Below are positions 7,988-15,796 of a stretch of DNA of 57,611 bases, one piece after another. Location of the stretch: the NCBI GenBank assembly GCA_964533185.1, contig CAZHLD010000011.1, positions 1 to 57,611 of the forward strand, read 5' to 3'. The DNA comes from CAZHLD01 sp964533185. GTDB lineage: Bacteria; Acidobacteriota; Terriglobia; Acidiferrales; UBA7541. The notes under the pieces were generated by a model. It was not told the origin of the DNA and searched no databases. It saw only the letters and a program-made list of their open reading frames with translations. Numbering within the stretch: the stretch's first letter is position 1; each line of letters opens with the position of its first letter. Both the position numbers and the translations under genes were made by a program.

Positions 7988-9433
7988 ATGGCGCAGAAAG
8001 AATCGATCTTGGTGGTGGACGACGAGCCGAGCATCCGAAAATATCTCCAGACGCTGCTGGAGGTGGACGGCTTCGAGGTCGAATCCTTGCCCTCCGGCAA
8101 GGAAGCCCTGGAGCGGCTGGGCACAGGCTATCGGCCCGACTTCATCATCCTGGACGTGTTGATGCCGGAGCTGAACGGGCTGGAGACCCTCCAGCAGATG
8201 ATGCAGCTGGATCGGAAGTTGAACATCATCATGCTCTCGTGCTCGAACGAGGTGGGCACGGTGGTGGAGGCCATCCGCCTGGGCGCCCACGACTACCTGA
8301 CCAAGCCCTTCGAAAAGACGGAGCTGGACGCGGCCCTTTTGAAGTGCCGCCAGAAGCGGCAACTGCGCGCCGAAAACGAGGCGCTGCGCGAATACTGCGA
8401 CGCGCTCACCGAAGATCTCTCCTTCCTGGCCGCCAGTCCGCAGATGGTGCGCATTCGCCAGCAGATCCTGCAGATCGCGCCGGTGGACGTGCCGGTGTTC
8501 ATCTGCGGGGAAAGCGGAGTCGGCAAAGAAGTGGTGGCCCGCATGATTCATCTTCGCTCCCAGCGGCGCACGCAACCCTTTGTAAAGGTGAACTGCGCGG
8601 CCCTGCCCGGAGAACTGTTGGAATCGGAGTTGTTCGGATACGAGCAGGGCGCATTCACCGGTGCGGTCCGGGCCAAGCCCGGCAAGTTTGAGCTGGCCAA
8701 CAAGGGCACGATCTTTCTGGACGAAATCGCTGAGATGAGCCCCCACCTCCAGGCCAAGCTTCTCCACGTGCTCCAAGATCAACAGTATTCGCGGCTCGGT
8801 GCCCGGCAGGTGGTGCAGGTGGACGTGCGCGTGCTCGCTGCCACCAACGTGGAAGTGCACGAGGCCATAAAGGCCGGCCGGCTGCGCGAGGACCTCTACT
8901 ACCGGCTCAACGTGCTCTCGATCAATGTGCCGCCGCTGCGCGAACGCACCGCGGAAATCCCGTTGCTGTTCCGGCACTTCTTGAGCAAGTACAGCGAGAA
9001 GTTCCAGAAGCAGGCGCCGGAGCCTTCCAACCACCTGCTCGAAGCGGCCGTGCGCTACCCCTGGCCGGGCAACCTGCGGGAACTGGAGAATTTCGTCAAG
9101 CGTTACGTTATTCTGGAGGATGACGAAGGCAGCTTCCGCGAACTGTTGGAAATGGCCGCTCTGCGCCGGCGCACCTCCCCGCGCGAAGAATCCCAGGTGC
9201 CCCGGGACCAGGGGCTCAAGGCGCTGGTCCGCGGCCTGAAAGACGAAGCGGAAATGGAAGCCATCGCCGACGCCCTGGAAAAGACGCATTGGTGCCGCAA
9301 GGACGCCGCCAAGATGCTGGGGATCAGCTACAAGGCGCTCCTGTACAAGATGCGGCAGTTTAACCTGGACTCCGGCCGCAGTTCGCGCTCAGCACAGACA
9401 GCGCCAGCCATACCGGTGACGCAGCCGGAGTAA
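7988..9433 (+). CDS. NtrC-family sigma-54 response regulator
   Basis: A 481-residue protein with three domains in order. The receiver has phospho-acceptor D56 in ILDVLMP. The AAA+ sigma-54 interaction domain has Walker A GESGVGK at 174-180, the sigma-54 contact loop GAFTGA at 221-226, and Walker B near GTIFLDEI. The C-terminus is a Fis-type helix-turn-helix (DAAKMLGISYKALLYKMRQF). It would activate sigma-54 promoters by ATP hydrolysis when phosphorylated, most likely by the kinase directly upstream. Candidate target promoters in this window are listed separately. The architecture also resembles PrsR-type regulators associated with XrtA exopolysaccharide clusters, but that link is inference. 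Confidence 0.94.
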   Translation: MAQKESILVVDDEPSIRKYLQTLLEVDGFEVESLPSGKEALERLGTGYRPDFIILDVLMPELNGLETLQQMMQLDRKLNIIMLSCSNEVGTVVEAIRLGAHDYLTKPFEKTELDAALLKCRQKRQLRAENEALREYCDALTEDLSFLAASPQMVRIRQQILQIAPVDVPVFICGESGVGKEVVARMIHLRSQRRTQPFVKVNCAALPGELLESELFGYEQGAFTGAVRAKPGKFELANKGTIFLDEIAEMSPHLQAKLLHVLQDQQYSRLGARQVVQVDVRVLAATNVEVHEAIKAGRLREDLYYRLNVLSINVPPLRERTAEIPLLFRHFLSKYSEKFQKQAPEPSNHLLEAAVRYPWPGNLRELENFVKRYVILEDDEGSFRELLEMAALRRRTSPREESQVPRDQGLKALVRGLKDEAEMEAIADALEKTHWCRKDAAKMLGISYKALLYKMRQFNLDSGRSSRSAQTAPAIPVTQPE

Positions 9434-9773
9434 AACCGTCTGCGCTGCAAGTTATTGCATACTCAGGGCACAGGGGAGCCAAAATGCGCTTCCTCGGCTC
9501 GGTTTCAAGGAGTACGATGACGAGTAGTTAGGCGGACTCCTGCGATGCCCGGCCTAACCTTGGGAGAGGGCTGGAGCATCTAATCAAGTGGACGCTTTTA
9601 CTGTGTTTTGAACCGGTTTCCGGCCAGCAGTGCACGGCCGCGGGATACCGGATAGGGTCTGAGACCTCCGAGAACGCCGAACGCTTCTCTCGGGGGAGTG
9701 CTTTGGAAGGGCGATTGCTCCCGTAGGACACGGGGGAAAGTGCGTCCCAGGGCTCAAGAGGGGAGGACGGGGT
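9434..9773. other. 340-bp intergenic region, no gene recognised
   Basis: The gap separates the sigma-54 regulator and a PilZ gene. It contains several short G-rich runs and weak self-complementary stretches but no ORF with coding character, no tRNA and no convincing riboswitch. A comparison by eye with the class I c-di-GMP riboswitch failed in the conserved core. Confidence 0.4.
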
Positions 9774-10112
9774 ATGACGGAGCGCCGCGCAGCACGCCGG
9801 TACGACCTCTCATTGCCAGTGATCATTCGTGTGCCCCTGGGCCGTGAAGCTGAATCGCGGAACGGCAGGACGCGCGATATTTCCACCCGGGGCGTTTATT
9901 TCACTCTGGACCAGGACCTTTCGCCCGGTTCAGTGCTCGACATCACCCTGACGTTGCCGGCCGAGATCACCCACGGCACGGAGGTTTTCGTCCGCGCGCA
10001 GGGCAAGGTGGTTCGGGTCGAGCGCAAGGGCGAAAACGGGCGCCTTCACGTGGGCGTCGCCGCGGTGATTGAGCGCTACGACATTATCCGCGGAGAAGCC
10101 GTAAGCGTCTGA
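9774..10112 (+). CDS. single-domain PilZ protein
   Basis: A 112-residue PilZ domain with RRAARR at the extreme N-terminus (RxxxR within residues 4-9) and DISTRG near residues 36-41, so both c-di-GMP contacts are present. A GGGAGGA ribosome-binding sequence lies just before the ATG. No partner domain is fused. It stands alone between the sigma-54 regulator and the convergent kelch operon. It is one of three free-standing PilZ proteins within 9 kb, which suggests separate targets for one second messenger. Confidence 0.84.
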   Translation: MTERRAARRYDLSLPVIIRVPLGREAESRNGRTRDISTRGVYFTLDQDLSPGSVLDITLTLPAEITHGTEVFVRAQGKVVRVERKGENGRLHVGVAAVIERYDIIRGEAVSV

Positions 10113-10202
10113 ACTGCCCCCGCCTGAAAGCAGCCCTCAGTCTCGCTGTGTTCCCTCTGTACTCCTCATGAATTTGTTTCTAGTGGGATGCGCAAGAGGC
10201 AC

Positions 10203-10333
10203 CTAGGCTGCCAAAGCGCTTCGCCCCTTCGCTGCTTTCCATTTCTTGCGCCACCAAGACACCAGACCAACCAGACCAGCTAACACAATGTAGTCGCGTG
10301 GATATTGCGGCACAGTGCGCCGTTCATCGTGAG
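10203..10333 (-). other. out-of-frame PEP-CTERM-like tail of the kelch gene
   Basis: This frame encodes a Pro-containing motif, about 14 hydrophobic residues (YIVLAGLVGLVSWW) and a basic end (RKKWKAAKGR) before TAG at 10203. That order is that of a C-terminal exosortase sorting signal. It lacks its own start, so it is likely the displaced C-terminus of the upstream kelch frame. Confidence 0.5.
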
Positions 10334-11490
10334 CCCCCTTTGGGGGCAGGCTGATAGACCCAGGCGCGGTTGGTGGCTTCCGAGGTGTTCGGATAGCCGC
10401 CAGCGATGAGAACGCGGCCGTCGGTGAGCGGAGTTGCAGTTGAGAAGTGCCAGGGCTCGTCAAGCGAACCCGGGACAACACGGAATTCGGAAGCAGCGAG
10501 CTGGAAGACTTCGGCCTGCGCCCCGCCACCGGCCACGAGCGCCAGCCCGCTTGAAAGCAGCACCATCGCGCCACCGTGCTTGAAGCGAGGCAAGTTCATC
10601 TGCGGGGATGGAGAGAATGAGTTTCGCGTGGGATCGTAGATTTCTGCAGTGGCATATTGCCCATTCCAATCGCGGTCGTCGGAGCCGCCGGTGATGAGCA
10701 CTCGGCCGTCCGCAAGCAACGTGGCGGCATGTTTGTGACGCTGGACAGTCATCGAACCGGCGGAAGAAAAGTTCTTTCTTGCGGGTTCGTAGAGTTCGGC
10801 GCTGGCCAGAATCGTGCGATTTGGTCCCGTGCCGCCGGCGACGAGTACTTTGCCGGATTTGAGCAGGATGGCGACGTGTGGGATGCGTGGAGTCTGCATC
10901 GACTCGACAGGCGTAAAGGTACGGGTTGCGTGGTCATAGACCTCGGCGCTCGAAAGAAGAACATCGCGGTCGCCCCCGCCACCGAGCAGCAAGACTTTGC
11001 CGTCGTTCAGCCTCACGGCAGCGTGGGAGTTGCGCGGGGAGCTCATCTTCCCGGCGGGCGTGAAGCGGCCGGTTGCCGGATCGTAGAGTTCGACAGTGGA
11101 GAGCACATTTCCGTACCATTGGCCGGCTTCGCGAAAGCGTCCGGCGAGCCCGCCAGTAATGAGCACCTTTCCATCCGGAAGTAGTGAAGCGCGATGGCTG
11201 ACGCGGCGCGAGGTCATTTCACCCGTTTGCGAAAATGTCCCTGTGGTCGGGTTATACAGCTCCGCGCCAGCCAGGAACTCGCCGTTGCGGACCATTCCAC
11301 CAGCAATAAGAACGCGGCCATCAGGCAAAAGCGTGGCGGTATGGCCCGAGCGAGCCACGGCCATATTCCCCGTGGGCATGATCGTGCCCGCGTTGGAGGG
11401 AAATGAGTTCGCCGTATTCCATGCAAGGGGTATGCCTAGCAGAAGGGCCAAGACGGAGACTGCAGCCAGACATTGCTTTGCGAATCGCAC
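10324..11490 (-). CDS. secreted kelch-repeat beta-propeller protein, apparent C-terminal frameshift
   Basis: Starts at GTG 11490, with AAGGAG seven bases upstream. Residues 1-28 are a signal peptide. The rest is a repeated unit of about 50 residues ending in variants of DGRVLIAGG, with paired tyrosine-containing strands (AELYNPTTGTF), the kelch/galactose-oxidase propeller pattern; six or seven blades are visible. The frame stops at 10324 just after QPAPKGG. Directly after a C5-T3-G5 run (10334-10346, plus strand), another frame continues for over 40 codons to 10203. It encodes VPQYP, a hydrophobic segment and WWRKKWK, like a PEP-CTERM sorting tail. One base lost in the G run would fuse the two. 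It follows the gene at 11515-12216 by 24 bp, probably as an operon. Role: surface or matrix protein. Confidence 0.82.
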   Translation of the reverse strand: MRFAKQCLAAVSVLALLLGIPLAWNTANSFPSNAGTIMPTGNMAVARSGHTATLLPDGRVLIAGGMVRNGEFLAGAELYNPTTGTFSQTGEMTSRRVSHRASLLPDGKVLITGGLAGRFREAGQWYGNVLSTVELYDPATGRFTPAGKMSSPRNSHAAVRLNDGKVLLLGGGGDRDVLLSSAEVYDHATRTFTPVESMQTPRIPHVAILLKSGKVLVAGGTGPNRTILASAELYEPARKNFSSAGSMTVQRHKHAATLLADGRVLITGGSDDRDWNGQYATAEIYDPTRNSFSPSPQMNLPRFKHGGAMVLLSSGLALVAGGGAQAEVFQLAASEFRVVPGSLDEPWHFSTATPLTDGRVLIAGGYPNTSEATNRAWVYQPAPKGGSR

Positions 11491-11514
11491 AGAACGCTCC
11501 TTGCCGAAGGATTC

Positions 11515-12216
11515 TCAAATCTTGGGGGAGCCGAGGTGAGAGCGCATCTCGGCAAGAGTATTCGCATGTATTCCGACCAGGTGGCAGTGAGTGATGAGGT
11601 TTTTGGCCAATCGTGAGCCCGATTCTGCGCCGGCCAATGCCTTTCGCAGGTGTGCAGTACGGGCGTCCTGTGATCGACTGTCTGCGAGTGCCAACGCAGC
11701 CGCAAACTCCATCTCTGGGTCGTGGCCCCGCACTCCGATTGCTTTGCGGATCATGGCATAGCCGTCGAGCGTTCCCGTGGCGCTTCTCAAGACCTCTGCT
11801 AACCCGGCTTGCTTGTAGGTCTCGATCAAGTAGCCTGCGTCAAATACGGCCATCGCATCCGGTTTCCCAGCGGCTTCGGCGTGGTGCACGCGGGCCTCCA
11901 GTCGGCCAAGCAGGTCGGCGGCGATCTGACGGTCTTTCGTTGCATAAACTGCGGCGCGGCGCAGTGTCTCCATGCGGACAATGACAGGCACGTCGGGACC
12001 AAGCAGAGCAAGCGTGTCATCTGCCAGCCGGCGCAGGTTGTAGTCGGGCGCTGGTGCGTGCCAGCCGCCGCTACCCCAGGGCAAGGACTTCGCATCGTCA
12101 ATCTGGTAAGGGTAGCAGAGCAGCGGTGGTCCAGCCTGTGCTGCAGGTGCGAAGACCAGGATTGCCGCGCAGATGACCAACGCGATTCCCAGCGTAATGA
12201 ACATCCAGCGTTCCAT
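11515..12216 (-). CDS. hypothetical exported/anchored protein
   Basis: A 233-residue protein with an N-terminal hydrophobic segment (about 4-25, ending AAQAG), either a cleavable signal or an anchor. The remainder is helical and contains repeated Ala/Leu-rich helices, looking like a small helical-repeat scaffold, but I do not recognise a family. The frame stays open upstream; I chose ATG 12216 because AGGAGG lies eight bases before it. It precedes the kelch gene by 24 bp on the same strand, so joint expression and a joint extracytoplasmic role are likely. Confidence 0.65.
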   Translation of the reverse strand: MERWMFITLGIALVICAAILVFAPAAQAGPPLLCYPYQIDDAKSLPWGSGGWHAPAPDYNLRRLADDTLALLGPDVPVIVRMETLRRAAVYATKDRQIAADLLGRLEARVHHAEAAGKPDAMAVFDAGYLIETYKQAGLAEVLRSATGTLDGYAMIRKAIGVRGHDPEMEFAAALALADSRSQDARTAHLRKALAGAESGSRLAKNLITHCHLVGIHANTLAEMRSHLGSPKI

Positions 12217-12385
12217 GGCATGTGCCTCCTGTGAAGAACTGCTTTCTGAAGCTAAAGACGCGTGGGGCAGGCCAGTGTTAACAATGCAGAGAAAGATGGG
12301 CCACGGAGATCCAAAGGCACAGAGACGAAGCGAAGGATTTCGGTCCGGAAGTGTTGAAATGAGGCTTGTGATTCTGGACTGCGCG

Positions 12386-12625
12386 CTAGGGAGTGGCAGG
12401 TTTCGGCGCGGGGCCTTCGACGGGGAGGTCTTTGCGATTGCTTCATTCCTCAAACGAGCCGTCGAACATGCGCGCGTCATAACCCATGTAGCGCGCCGCG
12501 AAATAGAGCAGGTTGGCCTGCATGCCGATGTGGCAGTAGGTGACGACGGTGTCGTCCGACTTGACGCCAGCGGCGCGGAACTGCCTCGCTCCTCCAAGCC
12601 TTTCGAACCGCAAACCGCTTTGCGC
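12386..12625 (-). pseudogene. remnant of 3-mercaptopyruvate/thiosulfate sulfurtransferase C-terminus
   Basis: The minus strand encodes QFRAAGVKSDDTVVTYCHIGMQ and then YMGYDARMFDGSFEE, the C-terminal rhodanese domain with its active-site Cys loop (CHIGMQA). After EE, where the family has Trp, there is TGA at 12443-12445. Reading through gives DLPVEGPAPKPATP and a natural-looking stop at 12386. Upstream homology fades around 12620, where the frame shifts and the end of the FecR gene begins. So only the last 80 or so residues of a roughly 280-residue enzyme remain, with a nonsense change as well. It cannot be functional as it stands. Confidence 0.75.
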
Positions 12626-12641
12626 CACAACTCCACTCGCT

Positions 12642-13670
12642 TCAGCGCGCCGGAACTGGGCCCTTCCACATCCGCCACCAGGAGGTGTCGCGCAAGCCGA
12701 GGGCGTCCCACCAGAGGTCGAGCATGTGGCGGTTGCCGGCCAGGATGTCTTCGCGGGTGACGCCTGCGGGCGGGGGCACAAACTGCGCCAGTCGGTCAAA
12801 GACACGGTCGCGGTCGGCGCCTTCAGTGCGCGAGAGCAAGTGCCAGAGCGTGAAGGCGTCCCGGGGTCGCGCTGCGGCGAGGGCCGAATCCAGCGCGGCC
12901 TCACGCTGCTTCTGATTGCCTTCGCCAACAGGCCCAAAATCGAGCGGAATGAGCGCGTCGCGCAGGGCCTGGGGCGCATCTTCAAAGAAGGGCGTCCCGG
13001 GGCCGATGCCGGGCCGCGTGATGCACATGGCGTTAGCCGGCACGAAGGACTCGCGACCCTGCTGCTCGAAGGCCACCCAGCCGTAGGTGACGTGCAGCAG
13101 ACCGGCGCCGGACTCGTCCACTTCCAGCGTGTAACGGCAACCGAGGTCTATCGCCGTAGCGGAAGGTGTGTTGACGTAGAACAGGCGTGGCGGAGCCCAG
13201 ATGATAGCGTGCAGCTTGCCCTGCTGGAGCGAGAGCCGGTGCTCGTCGGCACGGGCTTGGAGAAGTTGCAGGCGCGTGTCCGGATCCACCTGGACTTCGC
13301 CGATCGCGCCGACGCTGATACGCGCGCGGGATGCGGCATCCGTCTCGAGCCATTCGCCCACGCGCAGCCGGCCGGCTTCGCGAATCACGCCGGAACCAAC
13401 GCGCGGCGCCCCAGCGATGCGCTCCACTTCCCACGACGGGCGCGTCCAGCGGTAGCCATACCATGCGCCTGCGGTGACTACCACCACAGCCGCGGCGGCC
13501 GCCACCCAGCGCAGGGTCAAACCGAACGACCACCCGCGTTTCGGCGGCGGCTCGCGGGCCGGAAAGACCGGCGTCGGCGCCTTGTGCCGGAACTGCTTGA
13601 GCAGGCCTTCCAACCTCGCAACTTCCGGATCGGGCTTGCCGGAACCATCCCAAATGTAATCGTCACTCAT
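12642..13670 (-). CDS. FecR-domain membrane protein (probable anti-sigma factor)
   Basis: A 342-residue protein. About 50 cytoplasmic residues are followed by one membrane segment (about 54-72, Ala/Val-rich). The periplasmic FecR-like beta domain (about 85-220) has GEWLETDAASRARISVG and later GCRYTLEVDESGAGLLHVTYGWV, a typical FecR strand pattern. A helical C-terminal tail follows. Its ATG overlaps the stop of the ECF sigma gene by four bases, so the two are translationally coupled and this protein most likely controls that sigma factor. Homology of the C-terminus beyond residue 250 is not recognised. Confidence 0.82.
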   Translation of the reverse strand: MSDDYIWDGSGKPDPEVARLEGLLKQFRHKAPTPVFPAREPPPKRGWSFGLTLRWVAAAAAVVVVTAGAWYGYRWTRPSWEVERIAGAPRVGSGVIREAGRLRVGEWLETDAASRARISVGAIGEVQVDPDTRLQLLQARADEHRLSLQQGKLHAIIWAPPRLFYVNTPSATAIDLGCRYTLEVDESGAGLLHVTYGWVAFEQQGRESFVPANAMCITRPGIGPGTPFFEDAPQALRDALIPLDFGPVGEGNQKQREAALDSALAAARPRDAFTLWHLLSRTEGADRDRVFDRLAQFVPPPAGVTREDILAGNRHMLDLWWDALGLRDTSWWRMWKGPVPAR

Positions 13671-14200
13671 GGTCGTGCATCCTTGCCAAGAATCTCACGA
13701 AGCTGCTTCATTCCGCGATGCAGGTTGACGCGCACCGAGGCGGGCTTGAGTCCGGTGCGCGCCGCAATCTCCGGCCCCGTAAAACCCTCAACCAGGCGAA
13801 GGATCAGCGTCTCGCGGTACGCCTCCGGCAATCCCTTGATCGCCTTCAGGGCCGCAAGCGCCGCCGGATCGGGCCCGGGCCGACCGGGGATCTCCTCCGG
13901 CAACTCGTCTGAGGCCGGAGGGCGGCGGTGATAGTCCGTGGCGCGGTTGCGCGTGATCCGGCAGAGCCAGCCACCGAAGGCCCCTTCATCACGGAGCGTG
14001 TGCAGGTGCCGGAGCGCCTGCAGAAAAACGTCGTGAACCAAGTCGGCCACTTCATGTGACGGCACGCGCGCCAGCAGAATGCCGTGCACCATGCGGGCAT
14101 AGCGCTCATAGAGCTGGCCAAACGCGGCGCGGTCGCCCGCGCGTGCCGCGGCAACCAATGCAGCGTCGTCGGAAGCCCGGTCCACGGACGGCTCGCTCAC
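13667..14200 (-). CDS. ECF-type RNA polymerase sigma factor
   Basis: Region 2 is visible as FGQLYERYARMVHGILL with DLVHDVFLQALRHL, and region 4 as LPEAYRETLILRLVEGFTGPEIAARTGL followed by a recognition helix. There is no region 3, as expected for extracytoplasmic-function sigma factors. I chose GTG 14200 (177 residues) because the conserved part begins soon after; the frame can extend to 14320 with 40 extra unconserved residues. The FecR protein overlaps the 3' end by four bases. It should direct a small regulon in response to an envelope signal; targets are unknown. Confidence 0.88.
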   Translation of the reverse strand: MSEPSVDRASDDAALVAAARAGDRAAFGQLYERYARMVHGILLARVPSHEVADLVHDVFLQALRHLHTLRDEGAFGGWLCRITRNRATDYHRRPPASDELPEEIPGRPGPDPAALAALKAIKGLPEAYRETLILRLVEGFTGPEIAARTGLKPASVRVNLHRGMKQLREILGKDARP

Positions 14201-14536
14201 GCTACAGGTTGCCCCCAGGCCCAGGGTGAATTCAAGAGATCCTTCCGTCTGCCAGAGACTGGTGGCCACGTCCGCGCCTTGCCGGGCCGTGGGAGTTTTC
14301 TTCCCGCCTGCTCCCAGCACTGGATAGACGCCCGGAGGGGCGGAAGTGTTAACCCGCCCCGGCAGCCCGGAGCTCGCTGCGGTCGGAACGCGCGCGCCAT
14401 TCTAAGCATGGCTCGCTCCCGTTGCAACCAGAGCCGGGAAGGCCGGCGATGGGAATGAGCTGACCGGGGATTTTGGTTGCACCGTGCCGGGCAGAGGGCT
14501 TACCATCCGGCTAGATCCCTGCACGGGAGGACTGCG

Positions 14537-14971
14537 ATGAACGTCGGTGAGCTGATTGCCTCGCGCAAAGAGATTTATTCAGTGACCGAAGAGACCACCG
14601 TGCATGAGACCGCCCGGTATCTGCGGGAGAAGGAAGTCCGTGCGGTGGGTGTGGTGAACGCTGCGGGGAAGCTGATCGGCGTGGTCTCGCAGAGCGACAT
14701 TTCCGACAAAGTGGCGGCAGAAAACAAGTGTCCGGCGTGGATGCGGGTCTCCGAGATCATGACCAAGGAACTGGTGACGGTCACCCCGGAGATGTTGCTC
14801 GATGAGTGCCTACGCCAGATGGAGAAGCACAGCATCTACCACCTACTGGTGGTGGATGCGCAGTACACCTTCCGCGGGATGATCTCGGTCACCGACCTGC
14901 TGCGCTTGATCGCCTCTGACCAAAAGGCCCGCGCCGACATGCTGGAAGCGTTCATCTTTCCCCAGCATTAA
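14537..14971 (+). CDS. two-CBS-domain protein
   Basis: A 144-residue protein made of two CBS motifs (about 8-60 and 75-135). Each has the typical pattern, such as VRAVGVVNAAGKLIGVVSQSDI and HHLLVVD-like strand plus GMISVTDLLRLI. A pair of CBS motifs forms a Bateman module binding adenine nucleotides. GGGAGG at 14525-14530 precedes ATG 14537 by six bases and fixes the start. It has no fused catalytic domain and no obvious operon partner, being flanked by divergent and convergent genes. Probably an energy-status sensor acting by protein contact. Confidence 0.88.
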   Translation: MNVGELIASRKEIYSVTEETTVHETARYLREKEVRAVGVVNAAGKLIGVVSQSDISDKVAAENKCPAWMRVSEIMTKELVTVTPEMLLDECLRQMEKHSIYHLLVVDAQYTFRGMISVTDLLRLIASDQKARADMLEAFIFPQH

Positions 14972-15043
14972 ACCGAAGACAGTACCTGTCAGGATGCCGA
15001 CCCTGGTGTGCCCGGGCGGCGACCAATTGCATTGCGCGTGAAG

Positions 15044-15379
15044 TTAGCGGATGAGACGCTTCAAAAGGCGGTTGAGCCGGGCGCGTTCTTCCGCGCCCAT
15101 GGCGGTGAATTCCACGCCCATCCCCTTGCCCGGTTGCGAATCGCGCACCACGGCCCGCGCCCGGACATCGCCGCTGGGGACCTCGAAGAAGAGCTTGATG
15201 ATCTCACCGCGCGGGGGAGGTTCCTCGGTGTAGATGAACAGGCCGCCCAGGCCCAGTGTGCCAATGCGCGAGACGGTGCGCTCGCCGCTGGATTGCCAGG
15301 CGATCAGCATGCCCCTGGGCAGCGCGATGCGCTCGTAGCGACGCGCTTTGCTCGACCGCCTTTCCATTGCCTGAGTCAC
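15044..15379 (-). CDS. PilZ-domain protein with degenerate second motif
   Basis: A 111-residue PilZ-fold protein. The first motif is present as RRYER (RxxxR, about 13-17). The second position, normally DxSxxG, reads GTLGLGG here, losing the Asp and Ser that contact c-di-GMP. C-terminal strands (RAVVRDSQPGKGMGVEF) and the final Arg-rich helix fit the fold. It may therefore bind c-di-GMP weakly or act as a non-binding adaptor. It converges on the CBS gene and diverges from the sigma-54 activator. Confidence 0.72.
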   Translation of the reverse strand: MTQAMERRSSKARRYERIALPRGMLIAWQSSGERTVSRIGTLGLGGLFIYTEEPPPRGEIIKLFFEVPSGDVRARAVVRDSQPGKGMGVEFTAMGAEERARLNRLLKRLIR

Positions 15380-15796
15380 AGAGCCACCTGCCTCGATCGA
15401 TGGGCCCGCCTGGGGAACCGAATCGCGCCAGAGCGATTCGCGATAAGCGTAGCTGCTCGTTTACTCGCGGACAAGAGCGGTCGTTGGCGAAGGTGCTTGG
15501 GAAGGAAATCCTCGCAAAAAATTATTTCTCGGCGTTCATAAACTCTGGAAACCCTTTTCCTGCTAGTGAAACCATTTTCCACTTGTGCGTGTGTATACGG
15601 CGCCCGCAAACCTGTCCGAAGAAGCTATCATCAGGGTGGGCGAACCTATCGTAAGCTGTTTAGGAAAAAGAACTTGCATGAATATCCGGCGCCGCGGAGG
15701 CACCACCTCAACAGTTCATAAATGCGGCCGGGCACTGGCTGATGGAGTGCTAGAAACAATGCAGTTCGTGGTCTGGCGGATCGCGCTGTTATTTCG
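15380..15796. other. 417-bp divergent intergenic region
   Basis: The gap separates a PilZ gene and a sigma-54 activator. It is locally AT-rich around 15520-15600. A possible -24/-12 element is listed separately. I saw no RNA gene, repeat or coding frame with homology. Confidence 0.4.
15736..15751 (+). promoter_or_regulatory. possible sigma-54 (-24/-12) promoter
   Basis: TGGCTGATGGAGTGCT has the GG and GC doublets 10 bases apart, as sigma-54 requires, and lies 46 bp before the activator ATG. The match beyond the two doublets is partial, and such spacing can arise by chance in GC-rich DNA. Confidence 0.4.

Noticed and set aside
7565..9289. Long minus-strand open frame (574 codons) opposite the kinase/regulator pair
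   Set aside because: It is the antisense of two genes with complete, recognisable domains; high GC content removes stops on the opposite strand.
9434..9773. Possible class I c-di-GMP riboswitch before a PilZ gene
   Set aside because: A GGCCTA-like segment and a GGGCACAGGGG stretch caught the eye, but the conserved core and the tetraloop-receptor helix cannot be laid out.
12258..12274. Minus-strand TGGC...GC sequence before the 11515-12216 gene as a sigma-54 promoter
   Set aside because: Spacing is right, but only the two doublets match and the -12 region lacks the preceding T; chance matches are common in GC-rich DNA.
12217..12711. Upstream extension of the 11515-12216 gene
   Set aside because: A good ribosome-binding site and signal-peptide-like N-terminus set the start at 12216; the extension crosses the rhodanese remnant in the wrong frame.
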